Shown piece after piece: positions 1 through 11,659 of a stretch of 64,000 nucleotides of DNA. Position 1 is the stretch's first letter, and each line of letters begins with the position of its first letter. The DNA is taken from the NCBI GenBank assembly GCA_013397935.1, contig VZRN01004399.1:1027287-1091286 (forward strand), in the 5' to 3' direction. This DNA comes from Dasyornis broadbenti (taxonomy: Eukaryota; Chordata; Aves; Passeriformes; Dasyornithidae). The position numbers and the translations under genes were made by a program. The notes below the pieces were generated by a model. The model was not told the origin of the DNA and made no database searches. It saw nothing but the letters and a program-made list of their open reading frames with translations.

Positions 1-242
1 GTGCAAAGAAGCTGGAGAAGATGCATGAACTAAAGTTACCTGCCTTTGAGTCCAGTCACCTCTTTTCTTCAGGGTAATCCTAGAAAACCATTTCTCATCT
101 AGGTGTAGATGTGTCCTGAGTGAGTTTTTGTTCTGTCAACTTTTATTTTCTCTGCAAAATTTCCTGTTGATAATTTCAACTTACGGCTGAGTCTTCACTC
201 AAACATGACTGTAGAAACTGTAATAAAATGTTATTTTACATG
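1..242. other. Unique AT-rich flank
   Basis: Ordinary AT-rich sequence with no recognisable repeat, exon or RNA gene. Its right edge is the start of a CR1 fragment. Confidence 0.5.
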
Positions 243-600
243 AGTCACCATCCCTGGAGGTATTTAAGAGATGTGGAGGTGGGACACTCAGAGACATGGT
301 TGGCCTTGATGATATTAGAGGTCTTTTCCAACTCTGGGCAAGGGGAAATGGCCTCAAGTTGCACCAGGGAGGGTTTGGGTCGGATATTAGTGAAAAACTT
401 CTTCACTGGAAGTGTGGCCAGGCATGGGAACAGGCTCCCCAGGGAAGTGATGGAGTCACCACCCCGGTAAGTGGTCAATAAATGAGTAGATGTGGCACTT
501 CACTATGTGGTTTAGTGTGCAGAATGGTCACCTTTGGTCAAAGGTTGGACTTGATGACCTTGAAGGTATTTTCCAACTTTAATGATTCTATGATACTATG
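243..600 (+). mobile_element. CR1 LINE fragments, two joined pieces
   Basis: This is the 3' untranslated part of a CR1 retrotransposon, present as two pieces in the same orientation. Piece A (about 243-334) runs from 'gtcaccatccctggagg' to 'gaggtcttttccaac', which is normally the very end of the element. Piece B (about 335-600) then begins further upstream in the CR1 order ('aatggcctcaagttgcacc'), passes a second copy of the 'cagggaagtgatggagtcacc' region, and ends with 'aatgattctatgatactatg'. The order A then B is not collinear with one CR1, so there are two insertions or one rearranged element. Both are severely 5'-truncated and carry no coding capacity. The open frames here are incidental. 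Confidence 0.9.
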
Positions 601-2242
601 ATTTTAAATAATTGTATAATTCTATGAACTCAAAAGCAGTGGTTGCTGTTCATATGTATGAATGTGAGCTATCTTCCTGGGGTGTCTTTAAATATTTCTA
701 TTTTCTAGTTTACTCTGTTATCTTAGCTGAGAAACTCAAGAACATGGGAATAAATGTAAATATTGCCAAAGCCAAGAGACTGAGAGGGAGCAATATGGTA
801 GGCATACCAGTTATTTCATGAAACTTTGGACATCCAAGTTATTTTTTCCAAAGTACTATAAAAAAATGCAGCTTAAAGCAACAGACCTACTTTCCACAGA
901 AGTGAAAAGACGGACAAGTTCATAGCAGCTAAAAACGATCTCATTCTATTCTTTTGTAGTCCCTTTGTATAGCAATATGTTTTTTCTACCATTTTATTGA
1001 AAAGGTATTATGATTAACTGCTAATTTCCACATATGTGATAAAGGATTGAATCGAGTTCATTTTCTAGAAACAATCCTGTATATACTGTATGTAATATTG
1101 CACTTCAATATTAAGCAATGACAAAGCTCTCTTCACTTTTCAGAAGTGAGCTAATAACTGAGTATTCCTGCACAGACAAATTAGTACTCATTCAGTGGTC
1201 TATGTAAAACCACTGAAAGCTTACAAACTTAGTGTGTTTGCTAAAATTAGATTGTTTAGTTTCCATCTTCTGCTAATTATTCCAAAATTTCCATCTGAGT
1301 CAAATTTCCTGTGTTCTTAGCTGACAGAATAAAATGCCTCACTTATTTTCACTGCAGAAAATTTATTTTTCTTTCCGATAAATACACTGATTTTAGCAGA
1401 AGGTTCAGCAAGCATGCAATCCTTAGAAAGGGGAGGCAAATGCTTTTGGAAATTTATATACACAGGGGTGAATTTTAGCCACCTGTACTGGAGTGACTTT
1501 CTAGTACTGTCAAAGATCACTTCTAATGCCAAAAAAAGAAAGAGACCAGTTACCCTGGGGGAAATTTTTTTTTTTTTTTTTTGTCTTTTTCCTTCTCAAA
1601 CATCTTCAGTTCAAAGTAACTTGTGTGAATCTTTTCTGGTTTCAAGTAATAGTTTTCTTCTTTGAAGCAAATTCCCTATAAGTTCTGGTAAAAATGTCTC
1701 TGCCATATTAACAACACTTTGATTTAAAAGAAAGAAAACACCAGAATCTGAAGTTCAAAATGACCAGTGCTAATACTCAGACATGGAAACACAGCTACAG
1801 ATCTAGAAAAAAAGCCCAAATCGAAATAATAACTGAACAAAAAAATACAGAAAAAAAAAAAAAGACATTTTGTCTTATAGTGATCTTCCTTTCACATAGA
1901 ATTTATGGGTTTCTGTTTTGCAGCTACTTCAAAAGCGCATTAAATGTCTTTCAGAATATCTCTGGGCAAGGAAAGGACAATGTTATGTCTCCTAGCCTTC
2001 ACACTAGGGTGCTGTGTGATGAATACCTGCTGAGTGTGCTCTGTGCAAATTATAATTCCTGACTTCTGCCAAGAAAACCTGTCAATGACTTACTAATATA
2101 GATGAGCATGTTTGAATGCCCAAATACATTCCTTGGCACAATTTTAGTGTGAAGTAGCTAATAGTATAGGCTATTTCGAGAATTTGAACTTTCAATAAAT
2201 AAAGGGACATCTAAGGAAGATAGAGGCCTATTCCCAAAGCTT
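601..2242. other. Unique AT-rich DNA
   Basis: No repeat family or coding exon is recognised. The only notable element is a run of 18 T at 1565-1582, preceded by a purine-rich stretch. Short open frames (for example 1760-2062) have low-complexity translations and no recognisable domain. Confidence 0.5.
1565..1582. repeat. Poly-T run
   Basis: Uninterrupted run of 18 T. There is no SINE body or retro-pseudogene next to it, so it is treated as a simple repeat and not as a retroposon tail. Confidence 0.85.
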
Positions 2243-2493
2243 GCAGTGGCAGGACTAGGGGTGTTGGTTTTAAACTGAAAGAGGATAGATTTAGACTGGA
2301 CATAAGAAAGACTTTTTAATGAGAAGGATAGTGAGACACTGGAACTGGCTGCCTAGAAAAGTTGTGGATTGCCATGGACATGTTCAAGAACAGGTTGGAC
2401 AAGGCTATGAGTAACCTGGCATAGCAGGTGTCCCTGTCGGTGGCACCAGATGATCTTCAAGGTCCTTTCCAACACCACCCATTCTATGATTCC
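2243..2493 (+). mobile_element. CR1 LINE 3' fragment
   Basis: The CR1 3' region is recognisable in order: 'gcagtggcaggactagggg', 'ttttaaactgaaagagga', 'agatttagactggacataag', 'ggaactggctgcctag', 'tgtggattgcc', 'caggttggacaaggc', and the tail 'gatgatcttcaaggtcc' with 'cattctatgattcc'. It is about 250 bp, 5'-truncated, non-coding and moderately diverged from the usual avian CR1 sequence. The exact 5' boundary is uncertain by about 20 bp. Confidence 0.9.
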
Positions 2494-4544
2494 AATTGCC
2501 ACATCTAGAGAGGATCTTGCTCTATCCATTTCTACCAAATGACTTTCCCACTATGAAACAGAGTGAAGGTAGAGATCATTAAAGCATAAAGCTTAGGCAC
2601 TGCATCCTCCATAGCTCAGTGCATTAGGTCTGTAAAGGAAGATAAGTCAATTTGATAGGCCTTGGAGAAAGCATCCTGAAGTCGAAGAGTTATGGTGGGA
2701 AGTGTGCATTGCTCCCTTTGCAAGGCATGGGAGGTGGGGAGCTAAGAGAGAGCTAAGAGAGGTGGAAGAACACATAAGCTTTAAAGACAGAAACTCTTCT
2801 TCAGACCTGAGCAAGAAGCAGGACGTTTTATACCAAGCAGAGACTGAGAACAATATTTCTGAATTTAACTTCGTTATGATAATGCATGAGATGGGAAGAA
2901 ACAGCTATCAGATACATTTTGAACAGGTCATGGTGTTAGTAAGTGGAGGAGTGATGCAGTTATTGCTTCCTATGAGATACAGAAAGGTGGCAGAGTGACC
3001 AGGTCTATCTTTTAATTTGACAGAAAAGCTGTGTCTTTCTATCCATGAATTTTAGCAGCCAGACAAATTACATATTTATATTCCCATATGTTTTTGAAGG
3101 AGATGGGAGACCCATTTTGTAGGTCACCCTGAGGGCTCAGGACTGGAATATTACAGAAATAAAAAGTGTTTAGCTACTCGTAATGGGCTAGCTCTGTCCT
3201 CCAGTGCTGCTTCCGTGACTTTGCACAGTAAGTGCTCAGTCAGCTACCAGCATGTTTATGCCAGGGAGTGCAACACTAATGCAATAAAAAAAAAATTGTT
3301 TTTCTACAAGAACTGTGAAGGCTGTACATATCTACCCTTGAGAAACTGCTGTGTGATCTTAAATAACTGAAGGGGATCAGGAATTTTCTGTGAGAAGGAA
3401 CGCATACAGTTTTGCTTTTACCTATCACTCTTGAAGCAGTTCTGCTCTCCAGATGATATTTCCTTTTTCCCTAATCACATGTGGCAACACTTCTCTTTCA
3501 CATTACCTGAAGGTCTCCCCACTCTGGAAAAAAACCCAAAACCCAGAATCATATGAATATACATAATGATTTTTAAAAAGATAAGGGCGTTTCTTGCTCA
3601 TCTTTTTCTTACCCTCCTTCAAACCTTTACATATTCTTTACTGCATCGCTTCAGGTAGCAATTTCCTAAGGAGGAATTTTCGTTGTGTCAATAGGTCCTT
3701 GTTGCCTAGGAACACTTTCCAATTTGCCACTGTGTAGGTATTTAGGTCACCAGTGAATTAATCTTTTTAAAATTATAGCTATGTAGTCAATCACCAATTC
3801 TGAATGATCCCATTGAGAATTGCCAGCACAGTACTTAGTTGCTTATGGATTGAAAAGTTAAATTGAATGTTCTGTTTGCAAAGAAATTCTATGAAAGACT
3901 AAAGAAAGTGATGTTCCTTCATAGTAAGAAAATATCTACACTTTGCAATAATAAACTCTGATGTTTTCTAACTTCAATTGAATTTAACAATGTGGTCTAA
4001 AGGACAGACCATGCCCCCATTAGGGTTTTCACAAAACTACCTTCACTTCAGAAAAGCAGGATCAGGTCTTATCAGAGCAAAGGGAATTCAATCATCTTTC
4101 TTTGAAGCCATCTTCCCAAGATCAATGAAATTTTCCATATTTCATGCTGAGATAATAATGACCATCCTTCTGTAAAAGCTGTAAATAGTCATCATTCCAG
4201 AAACATGAAAAGAAATGAAAAAAACCCTTACTTTAATTATCAAGAAAGTTATTTCTTATGTCAGTATTGCATTTTGAGTATCTAGAATACAATTCTTCTA
4301 ATGCATTAGGGAAGTTTGATATGTTCTGTTGATTACTATCTCATTTTTAACACCTTACTGGAAAAGATGATTTGTAATTGAGACCCATCTCTCGCCACCT
4401 ACCTGGTAACTGAATTGGCTCATTCTGGGAATACTGTAAAGGAAGAGAAATAACTCGATAAAAGATCAGTTGGAACATGTCTCAAGTCACCTATTTTCCC
4501 CACCAATGATGAGTTCTGCCTGTTGCCCTCAAGATCTCATTGCT
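2494..4544. other. Unique AT-rich DNA
   Basis: About 2 kb without a recognised repeat, exon or RNA gene. A run of A occurs near 3287-3296. The open frames at 2702-2998 and 3978-4175 show no recognisable protein domain. Confidence 0.5.
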
Positions 4545-4632
4545 GGCCCTCAGAGCTCTCCAGGGATGCCCAGGACTGAATGTGGTATTCCAAGCATGAT
4601 TGTCATAAAATGCGTACAAAGGGACGTTAGCT
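4545..4632 (-). mobile_element. Possible old CR1 fragment
   Basis: On the plus strand the words 'aggactgaatgtggtattcc' and 'gcgtacaaagggacg' resemble the reverse complement of the part of CR1 that reads as 'aactgaacacagtattcgagg ... gagtacagggggacgatc' in many copies. The middle is poorly conserved, so this would be an old, decayed copy. The match is only to a remembered consensus and the boundaries are guesses. Confidence 0.4.
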
Positions 4633-4980
4633 GTCCTACACGGTAGTGCATCTCTGCACATGCTGCTCAGATCGGTAAAGGGATTTGAATTATCCGCAGA
4701 TTACTTCAAAATGATCAAGGAGATAATAAAATGAGTGTAACAGGCACAGAGCACTGTTTGCTCCACTTGCACTGAGCTATTCTCTCTTCCCATTATTAAA
4801 GAAATAATGCAATACTGAATTTAGGAAAAGTTATGGGCTGGATCCTCTGCTGGTGCTTACCTCATTGGTGCCATGTGTGATCATACCAGCAGGGATTCTT
4901 CCCCAGTTCACCGTTACCATGATGACTGTGTGCATGGCACTAAAGGGAGAGATCCAAAAGATAGCACAGGTAAAGGGTTA
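4633..4980. other. Unique sequence
   Basis: Nothing recognisable. The sequence between the possible old CR1 and the next clear CR1 shows no repeat words or coding signature. Confidence 0.45.
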
Positions 4981-5305
4981 AAGACAAGGCTCAGGGGAGA
5001 TCTTACTGCTCTCTACAGCTACCTGAAAGGAGTTTGTGTTGAGGTAACTAGCAATAGGACAAGAGGAAATAGACTGAAGTTGCACCAGGGAAGGTTCCGA
5101 TTGGATATTAGAAAAAAAATTTTCATTGACAGAGAGATTAAGCATTGGAACAGACTTCCCAGGGAAGTGGCGGAGTCAGCATCCCTGGAAGTCTTTGGAA
5201 AACAAGTGGACCTGGTTCTCTGGTATGATTTAGTAGGCATGGAGGTATTTGGTCAAAGGCTGGACTTGATGATCTTGGAAGTCCTTTTCAGTTTCATTCA
5301 GAAAT
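4981..5305 (+). mobile_element. CR1 LINE 3' fragment
   Basis: A CR1 piece with 'aaggctcaggggagatctta', 'ctctctacagctacctgaaa', 'aactagcaataggacaagag', 'gaagttgcaccagggaagg', 'agcattggaacagacttcc', 'cagggaagtggcggagtc' and the tail 'ggctggacttgatgatcttg'. Compared with the usual order, the segment holding the internal 'gtctcttctcccagg' is missing before 'gtaactagc', a small internal deletion. The final 'attctatg' repeats are not intact. The open frame through it (4873-5349) is accidental and has no reverse-transcriptase content. Confidence 0.9.
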
Positions 5306-7276
5306 ACAAAAGGTTCCCACCAGAGAGAGACTTCAAGTGGATGAGTTGAAAATGGTAATAGTTCTACACCACACTCAAGTCATTTCAGCATTTATGAAGC
5401 ATTTTTCCTGGTGTTTTCATGAGGAATACTTTTAGGTTGTTTGGATTACTTATATGTAAAGTTATGTTATGTTATATTATATTATTTCATGGTTTATTTG
5501 GTTTTCATGTCTTTTTCTGGTTTCATTTTTGATGAAGGTGAGTACCAAACTAGATATGTCAGACTCTCAATCCAAAAAAAAAGACACCAAACAGGTGAAA
5601 AGCACAAGAAAGTAGTCCAATGGGAACTAACTAAACAGCTTGGTAGATTGCATGATTAATCAAATCTTTAAGGCATTCATAAGGTTAGAATTTCTATACT
5701 TAATGGTATTCTGGTAAAAGATGCTGTGATTGAATGAGGAAAGAAGGAGAGTGTATTATCATAAGCAAGAGTAAGACTTTGTGAAAATTCTTTATAGTGA
5801 TAACTGATGAACTGATGCTTGAGTTCCAGTTTGAAAAAAAATGCATTTTATTGAAAGTAAGGTTCTCTGATCATGTTTACTGATTCTTCCATTTAGACAT
5901 CCTCTAAGACCTACTGAAAACAGCTACTCACTTTTTTCCCCACACTTTTATACCTGAAGTTCTATTACTCTGAGGGATAAAACTCCACTGATCTCCTTTG
6001 ATCATGTCAGCTGGATAGAATTGAGTCTCCTGCTATGTCTGGAGAGTAGAGTGGAGACTGATGGAGGCACTGCCTCTCCCATGACATAGGAACTTCTCCC
6101 TTTGTGCCCTTCAGGAGATGCACAGTTCTTTGCAGGACATTCAGGAAGCTTGTCACGTCCTATTTGAATACAGTGAGAGTAATTGGGTGCTGACTTTTGA
6201 AATGTTATTTTTCATTTTTGTAAGAGACCAAGAATAACAAGCTGGCATTACAGGGAGATTGTCAATTGTTCTCCAGGAGCACTTGTGCTCCAGCACTTGA
6301 CAAGTAATCTTTGCAGACTGTGTGTCATTTCTTAAGTTCCTTGGGAAGTTTTGGTCTGAGAGGGGTTATATACACAGTGCTTGTTTATTTTTTGCTGAAA
6401 TAAACACGGAAACATTGAAAGGGGCAGAAGAGCGAAAAGGATTTCTTTATAAACACAATTTTCACTTGTGTTTGTTTAGCATTATTCCAAACAGTCCTGA
6501 AGATGCAGAAGAGTGCTTCATGTTCAAAGGTTTTCAGCACTTTTGAGTCAATGCAGACACTATGGGAGAAGATTTCCATAGCAACAGAATTAAAGAAAAG
6601 AAAATATGAAAAGTCAGTGTCAGATAAATATGTGCAGAGATACATATATTGGTGGTGGGAGGGCAGACTATGAGGTGCTATAGAGCAAGCAACTGAACTC
6701 TGATTGCTCACTTTTTCAAACTGAACAAAATCACCAAGAACCCCCCAATGTCCATTGAATCGGATTTGCATAAAAGATCCAGCTGGTCATCCCACTCTAG
6801 CTGTGATTATTAATTCTAGAAAAATTAAGATCTTAATTATTTATTAATGTTCTAAAGCATAATATTTCTTTTAGTGCTATAGGCTTCCTATATGATTGAG
6901 CAATGACATAAAGTGACATGTTTATTGTCAAAGACCTCAGAGAAAGTGTGAACATGCAGTGCTCATCTTGTCAATTATCAGGCTCTCATTCAAGTGTTTT
7001 GTTCAGTTGCATTTCTCCTTTATAAATCCCCATTACTTGACAAATAAATAATTTAAAATAAAAATATAAATAAAAATACAATAAAATTATATTTTAATAT
7101 GTCTTGAATAGAAGATTACAGAGGATTACAATGATGGCTGTAGAGTTTATTTTTGAGTAAGGTCCGTAGTAAAGACAAAATAAAACCAGGCCTTTCAGAA
7201 GGAAGAAGAGTGAAAGTTCAGGTTTGCCCAGCTGCAGTTCACCTTCTAAATTAATATTTTTCATTGATATTTCAGT
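5306..7276. other. Unique AT-rich DNA
   Basis: About 2 kb with no recognised repeat or exon. There is a short imperfect 'ttatg/ttata' stretch near 5463-5487 and a very AT-rich patch near 7040-7100. Confidence 0.5.
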
Positions 7277-7320
7277 ATGAGAGAAGGCTCCAGGGAGATC
7301 TTATTACAGTCTTTCAGAAG
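7277..7320 (+). mobile_element. CR1 LINE, 5' piece of a split copy
   Basis: 'gagaaggctccagggagatc' followed by 'ttattacagtctttcag' is the CR1 segment that normally leads directly into the piece found 300 bp further on. It stops at the word that usually precedes 'tacctgaag'. Confidence 0.7.
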
Positions 7321-7620
7321 TCAGCCTGTATAAAAAAGTTATCCCCACCACCAAATATGCCTCTCCTCCTAATTCACAAACCTAGCCACAAATCCATGCC
7401 ATTTTTTTTTAGGCAGACTGGCGAGCAGCAACATGGCACAATACTTACTGCTCCTCCAACAACAAGTGGTATGCAATTTCTTTATCTCGAAATGGCTGTG
7501 GCTTCCTTCATGTGTGGAGTACATTCTACTGCACTGTGTTGACTTTGTGACATCTACATTAGCATTTCTAGGTCTGTCTTGTGTAAATTTGCAGACAGAC
7601 ACACACATACAAGAAATATG
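7321..7620. other. About 300 bp of unrecognised DNA inside a CR1
   Basis: This sequence lies between two collinear, same-strand CR1 pieces. It contains a run of nine T near 7402-7410 and 'acagacacacacatacaag' near its right end. I see no LTR ends, no convincing target duplication and no SINE promoter boxes. It may be an inserted element that also deleted about 30 bp of CR1, or the two CR1 pieces may be independent insertions. Confidence 0.45.
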
Positions 7621-7907
7621 AATAAGGGCTTTTTACAACGGCATGTACTCATAGAACAAGGGGGAATGGTTTCAAACCAAAAGAGGAGAGATTTAGATTA
7701 CAATTTTTACTCAGGGGTAGTGAGGCACAAGTTGCCCAGAGAAGTGGTGGATGCGCCATCCCGGGAAGTGTTCAAGGTCCAGTTGGATGGGGCTTGGAAC
7801 AACGTGGTCTAGTGGAAGGTGTCCCTGCCCATGGCAGGGAGGTTGGCACTAGATAATGTTTAAGGTCCCTTCCTGCCCAAACCATTCTGCAATTCCATGA
7901 TTCTATG
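7621..7907 (+). mobile_element. CR1 LINE, 3' piece of a split copy
   Basis: Typical CR1 order: 'gggctttttacaacggcatg', 'gaacaagggggaatggtttc', 'aaagaggagagatttagatt', 'ttgcccagagaagtggtgga', 'gttggatggggcttgg', 'ctagtggaaggtgtccctgc', and the tail 'aaaccattctgcaattcc' with 'atgattctatg'. It is well preserved and non-coding. Confidence 0.93.
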
Positions 7908-8463
7908 CTAAGCGCACTTCAAGCAGTATGCCAAGTTGTGTATCTGGTATGTTCTTGCCATGCCTGGACCTGTTCAAACTTGTAAGTGACACTTTTCCTG
8001 AAATATTTTCTGCAGTGACTGCCATGCTCCATGTTAGTTGTCGTGTATAATTTTACAGCCAGTTAGGCACACTGCACATTGATTGCCTCTTTCCCCCATG
8101 GAACTTATTCTTAATTTCCAAATAGCTCTAATTTCTCTTGGCATATGTTGTAAAAGAGTAGGATGAAGGATAGCATATAATATTCTTCCCAGTAGCCAAA
8201 TGATATTCTGCTAGTTCTGCCTCAGAAATCAGAAGCCTGTAGCTTTCTTCTTACAGAAGTACTGTGCTTTTGAGCAAATGATGAATTCTCATCCGACCTT
8301 TGCTTCTACCTCCGCTTAGATGGAATATCTTTCTTTTCATCTTTTGACAACTTTTTTATTACCTTTCCCACATCTGGATCCAGGTGTTCACAGTCTCCTT
8401 CCTTCCATGACACCTCAATGTGCGTGACGTCTCTGACTTCATCAGTGCTCACTCCTATCTACT
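7908..8463. other. Unique DNA
   Basis: Nothing recognised. This is the left flank of the first LTR. Confidence 0.5.
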
Positions 8464-9421
8464 TGCGTTGCTGGACTGGGTTTGTGCGGCAAGATTTTGG
8501 TAGAGGGGGAGCTACAGATGTGGTGTCTGTGAGAAACTGCTAAAAGCTTCCCCCATGTCCAGTGGAGCCAATATCATCTGGCTCCAAGACAGAACTACTG
8601 GCCAAGGCTGAGCCCATCAGCAATGGTGGTAGTGCAGAAGGGGAAAAGGTAACTGCAAATTGGAGTAGGGCAGACAAGTCAGACCATGTGATAGGAGCAG
8701 CCCTGCAGACCCCAAGGTCAATGCAGAATAGTGGACTGGAGCTGCTCCAGATGCCAGAGCAGAGATCCCCCTGCAGCCCCTGGTGCAGCCCATGGGGAGG
8801 CAGCTGTGGCCCTGCAGCCCATGAAGGATCCCGTGGTGAAGCACAAAGGAGGCTGTGACCCTGCGGGAAGCCAGCACTGGAGCAGGCTCCTGGCAAGACT
8901 TGTGGCCCCATGGAGAGAGGAGCCACATTGGAGCAGATTTGCTGGCAGGACTCACCCTGTGGGAGACCCACACTGGATCAGCCTGTTCCTGAAGGACTGC
9001 ACCCCATGGAAGGGATCCACACTGGAACAGTTTGTGAAGAACTGCAGCCCACGGGAAGGACTCATGTTGGAGAAGTTGGCGGAGGACTGCCTCCTGTGGG
9101 AGACCCGACTCTGCAGTAGGGGAGGAGTGTGAGGAGTCTTTCCCCTGAGGAGAAAGGAGCAGCAGAGACAATGTGTGACTGCAGCCCCCCTTCCTTGTAC
9201 CCCTGTGCAACTGAGGGGGAGGAAGTAGAGGAAATAGAAAGTAGGGAAAAGGGGGAGTCAATTCTGTTTTTCCTATGACAGTAACTGATTGATGATCTCT
9301 TCCTGTCCTCATGTTGACCCACGAGCCTTTCTTTATATTTTCTCTCCTCTCTCTAGCTGAGGAAGGGAGTGATAGAAGTGCCTTTAGTGGGCAGCTGGTG
9401 TCCAGCCAGGGTCTTGCACCA
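8464..9421 (+). mobile_element. ERV solo LTR, family A copy 1 (ERVL-like)
   Basis: A long terminal repeat of an endogenous retrovirus without internal gag-pol sequence on either side. It begins near 'ggactgggtttgtgcggc' and 'aagattttggtag', continues with 'gtgagaaactgctaaaagc' and 'ggagccaatatcatctggc', and ends with 'ctgaggaagggagtgataga' and 'gtccagccagggtc', closing in 'cacca'. The same words occur in the same order on the other strand at 18535-19520. The centre is GC-rich and built from degenerate repeats around 'gcagcccatgg' and 'cactggagcagg'. Compared with the other copy, the stretch holding the TATA box is missing after 'ggtggtagtg'. No clear target duplication was found, so the ends are accurate to about 10 bp. 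The long overlapping open frames inside (for example minus 8617-9312) are non-coding. Confidence 0.85.
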
Positions 9422-11659
9422 AAATTGCTGGAGCTGGCTGATGTCTCTCTCTCCTACCTTGTTTCCTTCCTGGTTTCTGACCCCATTGATTTCCTTCTTC
9501 ATCTCCTTTCATCCACCCACACTCATTTTTACTCGCTTCTGTACAAAGGACTAATTTCAAACAGTCCTTCATGTAACTCTTTCTATACCTGATCTTTACA
9601 CTGAGACTGATTTTCACTGTTGGGAGCACAGATGACCTTCTTATAATTTTCCTGGATCTAGCTAAAATCTCTTTAAATTTTCGTTAAAAATGCAGGGATG
9701 TTCTTTCTTTTTTTTTTTTTTTCCTCTGAACTGATTTAATTTTCTTGTGTCTTTAAAGACTATAAATATAAAAATCCATTTTTTCCCCGTAATGCTTCCT
9801 AATGAATTCTGAAAATAGGGGAAACATTATTAAAGGAATCATGGATAATAAGTCATGAGGTAATTATACAGTTTGTTGGCTAATTGCAAAAAACACCAAA
9901 GACCAGGAAAAATTGCAGGTTCTAATGTCTTATACTGTTTTCAAAATTGTGCTAAACTTTCAATTTTTCCAGGGTAATTGAGATCATATTGTCTACCAAG
10001 AGACAGAAACATGCTTAATTAACTTGCACAATGTAACTTGTAAGAAAAATGCAGCTAGAAAGAAATTATTTCAACAAAGTAGCGAGGATGAATCAGTAAA
10101 ACCTTTCCTAAAATGTCATTGAAGAAACCAGTGAAGGTGAAGTGTCTGATGAGACTTTTTAATCAAAATGTTGTTGGCTTCCTCAAAATAATTTCCTCAA
10201 TGTGATACTGTGGTTAAAGACATGGGTAGCTTATTTTAATTTCTATCGTACTCTGGGGAGCAACTGTTTTTGTGTTGAGGTTGATTTGCCACGCTGGCTG
10301 TATGTATGCTAATAAGGCATTTGAGAAAAACTTAAAGCACTGTGTTGATAAACAGATTTCAAAGCTGATAGCACAGTGGGATTATTTAGATGCCTGGCGA
10401 CATCTGTATTTACATTCACAAGTGTGGTCTCTTATTTTCTGCTTGTTTCTGTAGTTCAGTCTGCAGAAGTTGGGAAAGCATTTGTGGTTTTGGCATTAAG
10501 GCACATGCCATATGCAACATCCCACCTTGCAATGAAATAACCCAACTAACCCTTCCTAATCAGCCCTGTGGAAAGAGAAGGCTGAGTTTACAGAACAAAA
10601 TCAGAGAAAGCTGAGCCAAGAGCTGTCTTTTGCTTTCCTACCTCTACTCTCTGCTGCTGTGTTTAGAGAGTCAGTGAAGATAGGAAGCCTTCACCAGACC
10701 AGCTGAGGAACGACTACCAGAGGCACCATTCATGCTTGCTTAAAGCTGGTGTAAGTGGAGTGAGAACCAGACTGTTTTACTGACCTTGTACGTGCACTTG
10801 GTATCCTCACCTCTACAATGTACCAATTGTCTCAGTGATTAGCCCTTAAAAACTGCAACACTTCACCACGGTTCTGCAAGATTTTTGAAATGCAGATGGA
10901 AGGAGGATCTTATATGGGATTTCTCACATGGCATGTGCTGCTGTGTGGTTTGTACAGTACTGCAGCCCTACAACTCCTACTTTGCTTAAGCTGGTTTTAA
11001 ATGAAAATTTAATGCTCTTGCTTTAAAGAGCATTTGGATTTAAAACAAGCAAAACCAGCCAAACAGCCTTTATCTAACTCTTCAGAAATGATCCTTTAAC
11101 TTAGTGATTGAATAGCAGTTTCCCTTCATAAACAAAAGGAAAACATTTAGTAATTTAGGCTGAAGAGAACCCGGAAAGCACAAAGACAGTAATATAACAG
11201 TGTAATTCAGACTAAATTTACCTTCCAAGTATATACAGGAAAGACTCCAGCAAGAAGAAATCCTTTCCAGTATTTTAGTTCTGAGTGATTCCTACTAAAA
11301 AAGACCTCAAAATCCCAAGTCCTCTTAAACTTTCGATATGTATATTGTCAGTCAAAACTCCCATTGGATACACTGTGGGCTCATCCAGATTCTTTCTAAT
11401 GCTGTGGTAAGCTCCTTGTTGTCTGAATACTATCCCCAGATTTTGTAAGAAATATTTATTTATAGCAGCTTGTACATATAAAGGCAATTTGTGCTCAAAA
11501 ACTACTCATGTGAGTCTCAGAGCTAATGTCGCTCCAGTCAGGTTGGACCAACAATATCAGCATTCCTATTTCATATTTTTATTGCAAGCTTTTTGTGGAT
11601 GGAACCTTGTCTTTTCTTGAGAATTTTTGATTTTTGCTTTTCATTTGGTTTGTTAATAG
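9422..11659. other. Unique AT-rich DNA
   Basis: No recognised repeat or exon in about 2.2 kb. A T run lies near 9707-9722. Short open frames such as 10272-10454 have no recognisable domain. Confidence 0.5.

Noticed and set aside
4873..5349. 158-codon open frame
   Set aside because: It spans unique DNA into a CR1 3' untranslated region and does not correspond to CR1 protein.
8540..9322. Overlapping open frames up to 231 codons, Leu/Ser/Pro-rich
   Set aside because: They lie in both strands of a GC-rich LTR. The same sequence order recurs at 18535-19520 with a different frame structure, so it is not protein-coding.
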